Below, piece after piece: positions 49,004 to 58,738 of a stretch of 64,000 bases of DNA. The notes below the pieces were generated by a model. The model was not told the origin of the DNA, did no database searches, and was given only the letters and a program-made list of their open reading frames with translations. A program made the translations under genes and the position numbers. The stretch comes from Dyella sedimenti (GTDB lineage: Bacteria > Pseudomonadota > Gammaproteobacteria > Xanthomonadales > Rhodanobacteraceae), in assembly GCF_022760995.1 (NCBI RefSeq), contig NZ_JAKWJO010000004.1:186001-250000 (forward strand), written 5' to 3'. How positions within the stretch are numbered: the stretch's first letter is position 1; the number at the start of each line of letters is the position of its first letter.

Positions 49004-49364
49004 GTGTCATCCAAGCTCCCCCCCTCCCATCCTCCCCCTGCGTGCAGGGGGAGGAGCCAAAACGTGTGCGCTCTGGCCCCCTCCCCTGCATGCAGGGGAG
49101 GGCTGGGGAGGGGTGCTCGGTGTGCCCTCCTACCCCCCCGCGACCGTAGGGAGTCCCTTTTCGGGACACGCTGCCTGCCCCTGTGGGAGCGCACCCTGTG
49201 CGCGACGCCTTTCGCCTCATGGCTGGTCGTCCCGGCGCATCCCGCAAAAGGAGGCAAGGGCCAGGATGACGGACATGGAGACCGAGGCAAAAGGCGGTCG
49301 CGCACAGGGTGCGCTCCTACAGAGGGGACCGATTAGCGTCGGCAGGGAGGGGAGTCTGTAGAAA
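49004..49364. repeat. 361-base non-coding cluster of unlike repeats
   Basis: Contains CCCCCTGCGTGCAGGGGG (about 49032-49049), CCCCTCCCCTGCATGCAGGG (about 49079-49098), a TCCCTTTTCGGGA hairpin (about 49153-49165) and an inverted family A pair (49182-49207 and 49296-49322) that is about 90 bases apart. The second arm carries the same GACCGAGGC-AAAAG-CG lead-in as 15247. No gene is visible. Confidence 0.65.
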
Positions 49365-51368
49365 TCATGGCGCCCCGGCCGCCGCCCCACCGCCGATCTG
49401 TCCATCGAGGAAGCGGGTTACCCGCTCGAACAACTCGGCGGCGTTCCTCTCGTCATAGAAGCCGTGGCCCTCGTCGGGCTTGTACAGCCATTCGTGCGCC
49501 ACGCCGCGCTTGAGCAGGGCGGCGTGCAGGCTCTCGCCCTGCACCGGCGGCACGCGCTGGTCCTGGCCACCCACCACCAGCATCACGTTGGCCTTGAGCC
49601 GGTCCAGTTGGTTGATCGGCGAATGCGCGGCCAGTTCCGCCGGATCGGTGCCCAGCGTGCTGCGCAGGTAGGCCTTGCCCGCGACGCGGTCGGAAATGTC
49701 GCCGTCCGTATACATCTTGGCCAGGTCGTACACGCCCACGTAGCCGATGGCGCAGCGGTACAGGTCCGGCTCCTTCACCACGCCCTCCAACGCCGCATAG
49801 CCGCCGTAGCTGCCGCCGAAGATGCAGATGCGGCCGGGATCGGCGATGCCCTGCTGGATCGCCCAGCGGGTGGCGTCGGTGACGTCGTCCTGCATGGTGC
49901 CGCCCCACTGGCGGTAGCCGGCGGCCTCGAACGCGTGGCCATAGCCGCCCGAGCCGCGGTAGTTCACCTGCAGCACCGCGTAGCCATGGGTGGCCAGCAT
50001 CTGCACGTAAGGGTCGTAGCCCCAATCGTCGCGGATGCCGAAGGGGCCGCCGTGGATGAACATCACCAGCGGCTGGTGCTTGGCCTGTTCCTTGCCGGGC
50101 GGCGTGCTGAGGTAGCCGTGCAGGGTCAGGCCATCGCGTGCCTTGAACTCGACCGGCTGCTTGGCCGCCATCAGGTCCGGCTTGATCCAGCCGGCGCGCT
50201 GCAGCAGCGGCTGCGCCTTGCCGGTGGCCACGTCCAGCAGGTAGAAGGTGCCCGGGTCCATGTCCGAGGACGCCAGCGCCACCGCCTTGCCGCCATCGGC
50301 CGTGCTGGAGACGATCTGCACGCTCTCGCCCGGCAGCGCGCGGGAAAGCAGGCCGATCGCCTTGATGGTATCCGCGCCGGGCACGATGGCCTCGGCGGTC
50401 GGCGTGCCCGGCATCGAGTACACGCCCACCACGTCGCGCTGGTCCAGGCTGCCTATCAGCCCGCTCAGGCTGGCCACGTCGCTGCTCCATACCGGCGCCT
50501 GCATCGTGCGGGTCGCCACCTCCCACGGGCATAGCGCCCCGACCTTGCCCGGCGCGCTGCAGGACATGTAGACATGGCCGTCGTCGCCGCTGAAGGCCAA
50601 TGGGAAGGGGATGCTCTTTTCCGCGCTGCCCTGGAACAGCAGCGACCACGGCTTGCCATCGCTCTCGCGGTAATACACCTGCGGATAACTGTGGCTGTCC
50701 CTGCCGAAGGCAAAGCGCACCACGCCGTGGTGGTCGACCAGGAACTGGGCATTGAGCAGCGGCGCGGTCACCACCGGATGCTTGTTGCCGTCACGCACGT
50801 CTATCATGAATACCTGGGTATAGGCCCCATCCGGACCGCTGTCCCAAGGATTGACGCCGATCAGCACATGGTTGTCGTCGCCCCGCAAGAGGCTGATCAG
50901 CTCGCCGTTGGCGCGCTCGGGCTCGCGATGCTGAACGCGCGTATCGCCATAGGAACTGCCGGCCCGGTAGCCGAACAGCAGTTCGGCGCCGGAGCCGTCG
51001 GCATTCACCCCGAAGATCTCGCCGGTGGCGAACGGCTTGTCGAAACCGGACACCTTGGTGCCCTCGGTATAGAGCACGCGATGGTCGTTGACCCACCAGA
51101 AATCGACGACCTGGTTGCCCTCGCGCGGCCTGATCATCACGCCCTTGGGCTTCTTGCCCTCTCCAAGCGAGGCCAGGTCGAGCAGCGCCAGCATCGGCTT
51201 GTCGCCCACCACCGTGGTAGCGGCGAGATAGCGCCCATCGCCGGAAATCTTCACCTTGTCGTACTGCACATGGCGGGCCAGGTCAGTGAAGCCCACCGTA
51301 CCCGCCCATCCCTGAAATGCCACAACGCACAACGCGCACCCGAGCACGCGCCTGAACCACCTTTCCAT
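49365..51368 (-). CDS. S9-family prolyl oligopeptidase-like exported peptidase
   Basis: 667 residues starting MERWFRRVLGCALCVVAFQG, a signal peptide, with GGGGGAAT upstream. An N-terminal beta-propeller (about 25-400) is followed by the alpha/beta-hydrolase domain with Ser520 (IFGGSYGGYAALEG), Asp603 (VVGGQDQRVPP) and His635 (PDEGHGFYDE). Acylaminoacyl or dipeptidyl peptidases of this family degrade short peptides in the periplasm. The frame upstream of the ATG is not conserved. Confidence 0.9.
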   Translation of the reverse strand: MERWFRRVLGCALCVVAFQGWAGTVGFTDLARHVQYDKVKISGDGRYLAATTVVGDKPMLALLDLASLGEGKKPKGVMIRPREGNQVVDFWWVNDHRVLYTEGTKVSGFDKPFATGEIFGVNADGSGAELLFGYRAGSSYGDTRVQHREPERANGELISLLRGDDNHVLIGVNPWDSGPDGAYTQVFMIDVRDGNKHPVVTAPLLNAQFLVDHHGVVRFAFGRDSHSYPQVYYRESDGKPWSLLFQGSAEKSIPFPLAFSGDDGHVYMSCSAPGKVGALCPWEVATRTMQAPVWSSDVASLSGLIGSLDQRDVVGVYSMPGTPTAEAIVPGADTIKAIGLLSRALPGESVQIVSSTADGGKAVALASSDMDPGTFYLLDVATGKAQPLLQRAGWIKPDLMAAKQPVEFKARDGLTLHGYLSTPPGKEQAKHQPLVMFIHGGPFGIRDDWGYDPYVQMLATHGYAVLQVNYRGSGGYGHAFEAAGYRQWGGTMQDDVTDATRWAIQQGIADPGRICIFGGSYGGYAALEGVVKEPDLYRCAIGYVGVYDLAKMYTDGDISDRVAGKAYLRSTLGTDPAELAAHSPINQLDRLKANVMLVVGGQDQRVPPVQGESLHAALLKRGVAHEWLYKPDEGHGFYDERNAAELFERVTRFLDGQIGGGAAAGAP

Positions 51369-51528
51369 GGATTCCCCCTTTGTGCGCGGCGCCCCTCGCG
51401 CCGTCGCTGGCGACGCAGTATAGGCATGCGTCCCCACGCGCAGGAACGGGTCCGCACAGGCCCCGGAAACGACCATACGAACCAGTATGCCTGGGTTATG
51501 CTTGGCGCCTCTCCATGCCGGACCCCCC

Positions 51529-51981
51529 ATGCGCGCCTCGACCTTCCGCCGCCTGATGAACCTGTGGCCGCCCTTCCTGTGCAACAGCATTCGCGTACAG
51601 CACGTGGCCGAGGACTGGTCGGAGGTGCGGGTGGTGCTGCGCCTGCGGCCATGGAACCGCAACTACGTGCGCACCCAGTTCGGCGGCAACCTGTTCGCCA
51701 TGACCGATCCGTTCTGGATGCTGCTGGCCATGCACCAGTTGGGCAGTGATTACTACGTGTGGGACAAGGCTGGCACGATCGACTTCGTCGCGCCCGGCCG
51801 TGAGGACGTCTACGCCCATTTCCGGCTGGATGGGGCCACCGTCGACGAACTGCGCGCCGCCGCCGCGAGCGGCGACAAGGTACTGCGCTGGTTCGAGGTG
51901 CCCGTGACGACGCGTAGCGGCGAAGTCGTCGCCATGGTACGCAAGCAGTTGTACGTGCGGCTCAAGCCCAAGGCGCGCTGA
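51529..51981 (+). CDS. DUF4442 hotdog-fold protein
   Basis: 150 residues from the ATG giving MRASTFRRLMNLWPPFLCNS. The fold is that of PaaI/YiiD-like thioesterases: RNYVRTQFGGNLFAMTDPFW is the DUF4442 signature. No catalytic residue is certain. Possible acyl-CoA thioesterase; substrate unknown. Divergent from the S9 peptidase gene. Confidence 0.78.
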   Translation: MRASTFRRLMNLWPPFLCNSIRVQHVAEDWSEVRVVLRLRPWNRNYVRTQFGGNLFAMTDPFWMLLAMHQLGSDYYVWDKAGTIDFVAPGREDVYAHFRLDGATVDELRAAAASGDKVLRWFEVPVTTRSGEVVAMVRKQLYVRLKPKAR

Positions 51982-52056
51982 GCCACCGTGCCGTCCGGAC
52001 CATGCCTGGCATGGCGGCTACCCTACAATGCCGCTCTCCCCATCCCAGGTCTCCCC

Positions 52057-52731
52057 ATGCCGCGCCTGCGCCTGAAGCGTTATCTCCTTACCGGCCTGCT
52101 CACGGTCATCCCGCTGTGGGTGACCTGGGTGGTGTTCAAGTTCGTGCTCGGCATGCTGGCCGGCATCGGCGCGCCGCTGGTGTCGGCCCTGCTCGCCTCG
52201 CTGTCCACCACCTCGCCCCAGGCCGAGGCCGCGCGCAACAGCGCGGTGATCCTGTTCATGCTGGCCTTGCTGCTGACCCTGGTCGCGCTGTACGCCATCG
52301 GCTGGCTGGCCAACCGCATGATCGGCCAACGGCTGATCGACGGCTTCGACGCCGTGCTGGCGCGCATCCCGCTGGTGCAGACCATCTACGGCGGCACCAA
52401 GAAGCTGATGGCGGTGCTGCAGCAAAAGCCCTCGGGCGTGCAGCGCGTGGTACTGATCGACTTCCCCCGCCGCGGCATGAAGGTGGTGGGCTTCGTCACC
52501 CGCGTGATGACCGAGGAAGGCACCGGCCGCGAGATGGCGGCCGTCTATATCCCCACCACACCGAACCCGACCGGCGGCTACCTTGAGGTGGTGCCGGTGG
52601 ACGAGCTGACGCCGACCGACTGGACCATGGACCAGGCCATGGCCTTCATCATCTCCGGCGGCGCCGTCGCCCCGGATACCCTGCCCGCCTCGCCGGCCGC
52701 CCCGCGCGACCACACCCAGGACAACGCATGA
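52057..52731 (+). CDS. DUF502 membrane protein
   Basis: 224 residues starting MPRLRLKRYLLTGLLTVIPL. Two hydrophobic segments (about 10-35 and 65-85), then a soluble region with IPLVQTIYGGTKKLM and VVLIDFPRRGMKVVGFVT, the DUF502 signature. Function unknown. A TACAAT at 52024 is a possible -10. The M14 peptidase start overlaps its stop. Confidence 0.85.
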   Translation: MPRLRLKRYLLTGLLTVIPLWVTWVVFKFVLGMLAGIGAPLVSALLASLSTTSPQAEAARNSAVILFMLALLLTLVALYAIGWLANRMIGQRLIDGFDAVLARIPLVQTIYGGTKKLMAVLQQKPSGVQRVVLIDFPRRGMKVVGFVTRVMTEEGTGREMAAVYIPTTPNPTGGYLEVVPVDELTPTDWTMDQAMAFIISGGAVAPDTLPASPAAPRDHTQDNA

Positions 52732-54515
52732 AACCGACGCCGCTGTTCGCCGCCACACTGCTGGGATTGGCCGCGATGAACACGCGGGCCGCCGACTGGA
52801 CCACGCCCGCCGAGGCCTCGCACTTCCGCACCACGCCGAGCTACGCCGATACGCTGTCGTACCTTGAGCGCCTGGCCCGTGCCGCGCCCGGCAAGCTGAA
52901 GCTGGACACCTACGGCACCTCGCCCCAGGGCCGCCCGATGGTCGTGGTGATCGCCAGTGGCGACGGCACCTTCGATCCGGCCGCCGTCCACGCGCAAGGC
53001 AAGCCGGTGGTGCTGGTGCAGGCGGGCATCCACCCGGGCGAGATCGAGGGCAAGGACGCCGGCCTGATGCTGCTGCGCGACTTTGCCGTCACCGGCAAGC
53101 TGCCGCACCTGCTGGACAAGGTGGTGCTGGTCTACATCCCGGTGTTCAGCGTGGATGGCCACGAGAACAGCTCGCCCTACCACCGCATCAACCAGGACGG
53201 GCCGGAAAGCATGGGCTTCCGCGGCCAGGCGCAGTACCTCAACCTCAACCGCGACTACGTCAAGGCCGACGCGCCGGAGATGCGCAGCTGGCTGAAGCTG
53301 TGGCAGCGCTGGCAGCCCGACCTGTTCATGGACATCCACACCACCGACGGCGCGGACTACCAGTACGACCTGACCTGGTACCTGGAAGACCCGCACAAGC
53401 TCGATCCCGCCGTCAGCGCCTGGCAGCAGGACCTGTTCGTGCACAAGGTGATGCCGGCCTACGAGAAGCGCGGCCACCTGTCCTCGATCTACCTGGAGAT
53501 GAAGGATGGCCGCGACCCGCGCAAGGGCATCGAGAACTTCGGCTCCGGCCCGCGCTTCTCCACCGGCTACGTGGCCCTGCGGAACCGCCCGGCCCTGCTG
53601 GTGGAAACCCATATGCTCAAGCCCTACGAGGTGCGCGTGCGCGGCACCTACGACCTGGTCGAGCTGACCCTGGAGCAGGTGGCGAAGGACACCGGCGCCC
53701 TGCTGGCGGCCAATCGCCAGGCCGACGCCGACGTGATCGCCCGCGCCGGCGATGCGCAGGCGCGCGTGCCGCTCACCTTCAAGCCCGATCCCACGTCCAC
53801 GCCGTTCGAGTTCAAGGGCTATCGCTTCAGCATCACCCATAGCGACATCTCCAACAGCGACTGGATCCAGTACGACCCCAGCCACAGGCAGAGCTACACC
53901 ATTCCCAACTGGAACGGCCTGCTGCCCGACGTATCGATCACGCCCCCGGCCGCCTACGCCATCCCGGCGCCATGGACGGCGATCATCGACCGGCTCGACG
54001 CGCACGGCATCGCCTACCGGCGCCTGTCCCGGCCCATGAAGGTGAAGGCCGCGGCCTACCAGTTGGACCAGCCGCAGTGGGCCTCCAAACCGTTCGAGGG
54101 CCACCTGATGCTGCGCGATGTCCAGCTCACCGACACCACGCGCGAGGTGGAGCTGCCGGCCGGCTCGGCGATCGTGCCGATGGACCAGCGCGGCGCCAAC
54201 GTGGCGATCCAGTTGCTCGAACCGCAGGCGCCGGACTCGCTGCTGCGCTGGGGCTATCTCAATGCCATCTTCGAGCCGAAGGAATACGGCGAGCCGCGCG
54301 TGCTGGAAAAGCTGGCGCGCGACATGCTGGCCAAGGACCCGTCGCTCAAGGCCGAGTTCGAGCGGAAGCTGCGCGACGACGCGGCCTTCGCCGCCAGTCC
54401 CGAGGCGCGCCTGTCCTTCTTCTTCGAGCGTTCGCCGTGGTACGCCACGCAGGACGTGGGCGCATATCCGGTGCTGAAGCTGGATGCGGCGACCTTGAAA
54501 CAGACCCAGGAATAA
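52728..54515 (+). CDS. M14-family zinc carboxypeptidase, exported
   Basis: 595 residues with a signal peptide (MKPTPLFAATLLGLAAMNTR). Zinc ligands His102, Glu105 (AGIHPGEIEGKD) and His204 (MDIHTTDG), and the general base Glu293 (LLVETHMLKPY), are all present. The domain is M14; the C-terminal half has extra beta domains. ATGA overlap with the DUF502 gene indicates translational coupling. It probably trims peptides in the periplasm. Confidence 0.9.
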   Translation: MKPTPLFAATLLGLAAMNTRAADWTTPAEASHFRTTPSYADTLSYLERLARAAPGKLKLDTYGTSPQGRPMVVVIASGDGTFDPAAVHAQGKPVVLVQAGIHPGEIEGKDAGLMLLRDFAVTGKLPHLLDKVVLVYIPVFSVDGHENSSPYHRINQDGPESMGFRGQAQYLNLNRDYVKADAPEMRSWLKLWQRWQPDLFMDIHTTDGADYQYDLTWYLEDPHKLDPAVSAWQQDLFVHKVMPAYEKRGHLSSIYLEMKDGRDPRKGIENFGSGPRFSTGYVALRNRPALLVETHMLKPYEVRVRGTYDLVELTLEQVAKDTGALLAANRQADADVIARAGDAQARVPLTFKPDPTSTPFEFKGYRFSITHSDISNSDWIQYDPSHRQSYTIPNWNGLLPDVSITPPAAYAIPAPWTAIIDRLDAHGIAYRRLSRPMKVKAAAYQLDQPQWASKPFEGHLMLRDVQLTDTTREVELPAGSAIVPMDQRGANVAIQLLEPQAPDSLLRWGYLNAIFEPKEYGEPRVLEKLARDMLAKDPSLKAEFERKLRDDAAFAASPEARLSFFFERSPWYATQDVGAYPVLKLDAATLKQTQE

Positions 54516-54525
54516 CGCTCCCGCG

Positions 54526-56142
54526 TCACGCCACCACTTCGAACGGTCGCATCATCTCGTTGGAGGCGTGCTCCAGCAGGTGACAGTGCCATACGTAGCG
54601 GCCGGCATAGCCTTCGAAGGTGATGATGTAGCGCGTCACCATGCCGGGATAGACCTGCGCCGTGTCCTTCCAGCCCGCCTCGTGCGGCGGCGGCGGTTGC
54701 GCCGGGCCGGTGTAGCGCAGCGTCCGGGAGGCCAGGTATTCATCCACGTCGAACGGGCGGCGGTCCAGGATCTGGAAGCGCACCAGATGCAGGTGGATCG
54801 GGTGGGTGTCCTCGGTGAGGTTCACCAGGCTCCAGATCTCGGTATCGCCCAGGCGCGGCTTCTCGCTCACCGGCTCGTGCCAGTGCTTGCCGTCCAGCAG
54901 CATCAGCATCGGCGCGGCCACGCAGTCGGCGTACTCGTCGATGGTCAGCACGCGCGCATGGGTGGCCTTCGACTCCGGCACGCGCACCACCTCGCGCAAG
55001 ACGGCCGGCACCCGGCTAGCATCGCTCTCCTGGCCAGCGGCCACGTTGAAGCGCATCAGCGACACCGCATCGTTCATCAGCTCGATGCCACCGCCGCCGA
55101 GCCCGGCGAAATCGATCACCAGGTCGGCGCGCTCGCCCGGCGCGAGGAACAGGCTGGTCTGCGACACCGGCGCCGCCAGCAAGCCCTGGTCGCTGCCGAT
55201 CTGCAGGAACGGCCGCTGGCCACGCAGGCTCAGCCGGAAGAAGCGTCCGTTCGCGGCATTGAGCACACGGAAACGATAGCGGCGCGCGCGCACGTCGAGC
55301 CTGGGCAGCAGCGCGCCGTTCACCAGCATCGCATTGCCGAACACTTCCGGTACCCACGGCGCGTCGCTGACGCCCGACACCGGGTAGTACAACTGGCCAT
55401 CCTCGGTCAGCAGACGGTCGCTCAGCACCAGCGGCAGTTCGTGCTCGCCGCTGGGCAGCCCCAGCGAAAGCTCGTGCTCGTCGCGCAGCAGGTACATGCC
55501 GAACAGGCCCGCGTAGAGGTTGAGCCGCTCGATGCCCATGGTGTGGTCGTGGTACCACAGCGTGGCGGCATCCTGCCGGTTGGGATAGGTCTGCCGCCGC
55601 GACTGGCCGGGCACGAACCAGTCGGTGGGATAGCCGTCGTCCGTCGCCGGCACGCGCGCGCCATGCACGTGCACCACCGCGCGTACTTCCGGCTGGTCCG
55701 GCTCGGCGCCGCACACGTGATGGTCGATCGGCAGGAAGTGCTTGAGTGGCAACTGGTTGCTCCATTTCACCGCCAGCGCCTCACCGCTGCGCGCCTCGAT
55801 GGTCGGTCCCGGCAGGCTGCCGCCATAGGTCCACAGCCGTGTCGGCGGCAGGTCGCGGTGCAGGCGCTGTTCGCTCTCGCGCATCACCAGTTGCAATGGA
55901 CGTGAGGACGCACGCAGCACCTCGGGCACCGGCAATGGATCGACGAAGGGCGCGAGCCGGTTCGGATCGAGCAGGCGCGGCACCTGGGTCTGGTCGGCGA
56001 CCGGATGCCGGCACAGCGCTCCACCGTGCTTGGCCGGCATGGCCATGGGCATGCTCCATGCCCTCAGGCTGGCCGCGCCGGCCAGCCATCCCAGGCCCTC
56101 GAGGAAACGACGACGCGAAGGATGCAAGGTGGCAATCTCCAT
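54526..56142 (-). CDS. Multicopper oxidase, CotA/bilirubin-oxidase type, Tat-exported
   Basis: 538 residues from the ATG giving MEIATLHPSRRRFLEGLGWL; the Arg-Arg-Arg-Phe-Leu sequence is a Tat signal. Copper motifs in order: HVHGARVP, WYHDHTMG, HPIHLHLVRF, and WHCHLLEHASNEMM (type 1 site with Cys-His-x-Met equivalents). Three cupredoxin domains. Similar to CotA rather than CueO. It oxidises phenols, bilirubin or metals in the periplasm. A 23-base tandem repeat lies just upstream. Confidence 0.9.
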   Translation of the reverse strand: MEIATLHPSRRRFLEGLGWLAGAASLRAWSMPMAMPAKHGGALCRHPVADQTQVPRLLDPNRLAPFVDPLPVPEVLRASSRPLQLVMRESEQRLHRDLPPTRLWTYGGSLPGPTIEARSGEALAVKWSNQLPLKHFLPIDHHVCGAEPDQPEVRAVVHVHGARVPATDDGYPTDWFVPGQSRRQTYPNRQDAATLWYHDHTMGIERLNLYAGLFGMYLLRDEHELSLGLPSGEHELPLVLSDRLLTEDGQLYYPVSGVSDAPWVPEVFGNAMLVNGALLPRLDVRARRYRFRVLNAANGRFFRLSLRGQRPFLQIGSDQGLLAAPVSQTSLFLAPGERADLVIDFAGLGGGGIELMNDAVSLMRFNVAAGQESDASRVPAVLREVVRVPESKATHARVLTIDEYADCVAAPMLMLLDGKHWHEPVSEKPRLGDTEIWSLVNLTEDTHPIHLHLVRFQILDRRPFDVDEYLASRTLRYTGPAQPPPPHEAGWKDTAQVYPGMVTRYIITFEGYAGRYVWHCHLLEHASNEMMRPFEVVA

Positions 56143-56157
56143 GCATGGACAAGCGAA

Positions 56158-56203
56158 ACGCCCCGGCACGATGGCCAGGGACGCCCCGGCACGATGGCCA
56201 GGG
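56158..56203. repeat. Two exact tandem copies of a 23-base unit
   Basis: The unit begins ACGCCCCGGCACGATGGCCA and ends GGG; copies at 56158-56180 and 56181-56203 are identical. They lie upstream of the multicopper oxidase start on its coding strand and just after the phosphoesterase stop. Confidence 0.85.
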
Positions 56204-56225
56204 CGCGATCATCGCTACTGCCGGA

Positions 56226-57917
56226 TCAGCCGCGCGGCGAATGCGGCAGGCTGGCCCACGGCCACGACGGCGGCTGCTTCACCGGCTGGCCGGTCTGCTC
56301 GTCGAGCAGCAGCTTGCGCTGGTCGGGGAGCGGCTGGAAGAAATCGAACATGTACTCCAGCGATCCCGACACCGCATCGAACGAACCGCCGCCGAGGCGC
56401 TGGCCACGCAGCCAGTTGTCCTCGATGAAGCGGGTGATCGAGGACTGGTCGGTCTGCGTGTGGTCCACGTAGTTGCTGCGCGCCCACGGCGAGATCACCA
56501 GCAGCGGCAGGCGCGGACCGAAGCCGCAGCGGCCCTGCACCGGCTTGCCCTTGCTGTTGACGCCCGGCAGCGTGCCATGCGCCTTGCACTCGCCGGCGCC
56601 GTCCAGGGCGTCGGAACTGGTGCTGGATGCGTTCTCGCGCGGCGCGGCCTGGTGATCGTACCAACCATCGGAGTCGTCATAGGCGATCACCACGGCGGTG
56701 TCGCGCCAGTCCGGCTGCTGCTGCAGGAAGTTGATCACATGGACGACGAAAGCCTGCTCGTCCAGCGGATCGGAGTAGCCGGCATGGCCGTCCTGGTAGC
56801 CCGGCGCCTTGAGGAAACTCACCGCTGGGAAATTGCCGGCGCTCACCGCCGCGTAGAAGTCGTCGATGTCGTACTGGTGGTTGGCCGCGTCGCCCTGGTG
56901 GCCGATCTTCGCCACCGAGGTGGGACGCGCATGGGTCGGGTTGGCGGTGGACGGGTAGTACTGGAACGGCTGGTGATGCGGGATGTAGTCGCTCTCCGTG
57001 ACCTGGGTCACCGCGGACAGCGTGCTGCGCTTGCAGCCGGTGGTGCCGTTCGCGTTGGTCTGGGTGAGGTCGAAGCCACCCTCGAAGAAGCCCCAGGTGA
57101 CGCCGGCCTCGTTGAGCAGGTCACCGACGTTGCGGCCGCCGAACTGCACCTGGTTGCCGGTGGGCGAGGAACAGACATCGCCGATCGGGTCGGCGTCGCC
57201 GATCAGGGTCAGTCCGCCCTGCCCGTCGTCCACCTCGTTGCCGGTGCCGTTGAGCGTCTGCGTCACGCCATTGGTCTGGCCGGAGACGAGGTTGATCGCG
57301 CCCGGCGTGGACGGGCCGAAGGTGGTGCCATAGCTGTTGTCGTTCAGCGCGAACCACTGCGCGTAGTTCCACAACGCGGTCACCGTGTTGCCGTCGTAGT
57401 AACCCATTACCTGGCCGTTGCCCTCCTCGTCGGCCGGTGCGCCCGGCAGCGTTTCGCCGGCGCCGGTGAACTCGGGGAACAGGTCCATCCTGCCGCCGTC
57501 GAACGCCTTCTGCTCGGGTCCGTAGGAATGGTCCTGGTCGGCGGTGGCTGCCTGTGTGCGGTCGAGGCGGAAGGGGTTGATCGCGCCGCTGCCGTTGGCG
57601 CTGTTGGCCTGGTTGGGATTGTGCGTGAGCAGCGCGCGGCTCAGGCCATTGACCTTGGGCGTGAAGGGCCGCGCATAGAACGCCGGCTCGCCGTGGGGAT
57701 TGGCCGCATCCGGATAGGTGCCGAAGTAATGGTCGAAGGAGACGTTCTCCTGGAAGATCACGACCAGATGCTTGATCGGCGTGGCCGTCCGGACGTCTTT
57801 CCCAGGAGGCCAGCCAACGTTGTTCGCCGTCTCGGCGTGAACAGGGATTTGCGCAAGCGAAACTGCGGAAAGGCTCAAGACGCACGCGGCAATGCAAGCA
57901 GCGAGATGGTGTCGCAT
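56226..57917 (-). CDS. Phosphoesterase family protein (PLC/AcpA type), exported
   Basis: 563 residues starting MRHHLAACIAACVLSLSAVS with GGGAGCC upstream. The mature protein begins PIKHLVVIFQENVSFDHYFG, the metal-binding Glu-Asn-x-Ser-x-Asp motif of PF04185. Later FDLTQTNANG, YDDSDGWYDHQAAP and PLLVISPWAR. Non-haemolytic phospholipase C or acid phosphatase of the AcpA class. Substrate not determined. Separate from the oxidase gene by 83 bases. Confidence 0.85.
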   Translation of the reverse strand: MRHHLAACIAACVLSLSAVSLAQIPVHAETANNVGWPPGKDVRTATPIKHLVVIFQENVSFDHYFGTYPDAANPHGEPAFYARPFTPKVNGLSRALLTHNPNQANSANGSGAINPFRLDRTQAATADQDHSYGPEQKAFDGGRMDLFPEFTGAGETLPGAPADEEGNGQVMGYYDGNTVTALWNYAQWFALNDNSYGTTFGPSTPGAINLVSGQTNGVTQTLNGTGNEVDDGQGGLTLIGDADPIGDVCSSPTGNQVQFGGRNVGDLLNEAGVTWGFFEGGFDLTQTNANGTTGCKRSTLSAVTQVTESDYIPHHQPFQYYPSTANPTHARPTSVAKIGHQGDAANHQYDIDDFYAAVSAGNFPAVSFLKAPGYQDGHAGYSDPLDEQAFVVHVINFLQQQPDWRDTAVVIAYDDSDGWYDHQAAPRENASSTSSDALDGAGECKAHGTLPGVNSKGKPVQGRCGFGPRLPLLVISPWARSNYVDHTQTDQSSITRFIEDNWLRGQRLGGGSFDAVSGSLEYMFDFFQPLPDQRKLLLDEQTGQPVKQPPSWPWASLPHSPRG

Positions 57918-58048
57918 GGAAGGCTCCCTACGGTCGCGGGTGGTGCGCTCCCCCTCAAGCGCTGGAGGCCCGGACGATAGGCGTCCAAGGTGACAGCCGA
58001 ATAACAACTACAGGACGCATTTTCCTGCGATTTCCCATGCTTTCAGGT

Positions 58049-58738
58049 TCAGCGCAGCAGGTGCGACAGGCAGGGCGCGAGCAGTACGTTGAGCAGTCCC
58101 GCCAGCACCATCGCCAGGCTCGCCACGCTGCCCTCCTCGGTGCCGACGTCATAGGCCCTTGCGGTGCCCGCGCCATGCGCGCCGACGCCGAACAGGGCGC
58201 CGCGCGCCAGCGCCGAACGCAACGGCAGGTGGCGCAGCAGCAACTCGCCCAGCGCGATGCCGGCCACGCCGGTAATCACCACGAACAGGGCGGTCAACTC
58301 CGGCACGCCGCCGATGTCCGACGACACCAGCATCGCCAGCGGCGTGGTGATCGAGCGCGCCAGCAGGCTGCGCCGGACGCTGTCGTCCAGCCCGCACCAT
58401 GTGGCCAGTTCCCAGGCGCTGGCGATGGCCATCGCGCTGCCGCCGAGCACGCCCGCCAGCAGGGCGGGCCAGTGCGCTCGGATCAGCTGGCGGTAGCGGA
58501 AGATCGGCAGCGCGAACGCCGCCGTCGCCGGCCCCAGCATCAGCACCAGCCAGTGCGTGTCGCGGATATAGGCGGGATAGTCCATGCCCAGCAGCAGGCC
58601 CAGCGCGGCCAACAGCAGCGGCACGGTCAGCAACGGCGAGGTCCACCAGCGCGGCAGGCGGCGATAGAGCGGCTTGAGCACGTAATAGCCGGCCAGCGTG
58701 ATGACCAGCCACAGCAGCGACAGCAGTTCATCCCGCAC
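58049..58738 (-). CDS. lrgB: LrgB/CidB-family membrane protein
   Basis: 229 residues from a GTG. Six or more hydrophobic helices with PLLTVPLLLAALGLLL, RSLLARSITTPLAM and FGVGAHGAGTARA, the LrgB/YohK family marks. Works with LrgA in holin-like control of murein hydrolase activity or in the export of small metabolites. Its start overlaps the end of lrgA. Confidence 0.88.
   Translation of the reverse strand: MRDELLSLLWLVITLAGYYVLKPLYRRLPRWWTSPLLTVPLLLAALGLLLGMDYPAYIRDTHWLVLMLGPATAAFALPIFRYRQLIRAHWPALLAGVLGGSAMAIASAWELATWCGLDDSVRRSLLARSITTPLAMLVSSDIGGVPELTALFVVITGVAGIALGELLLRHLPLRSALARGALFGVGAHGAGTARAYDVGTEEGSVASLAMVLAGLLNVLLAPCLSHLLR

Noticed and set aside
55746..57980. A 744-codon plus-strand frame opposite the oxidase and phosphoesterase genes
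   Set aside because: Antisense to two recognised genes. No motif, no ribosome site, and it crosses the tandem repeat.
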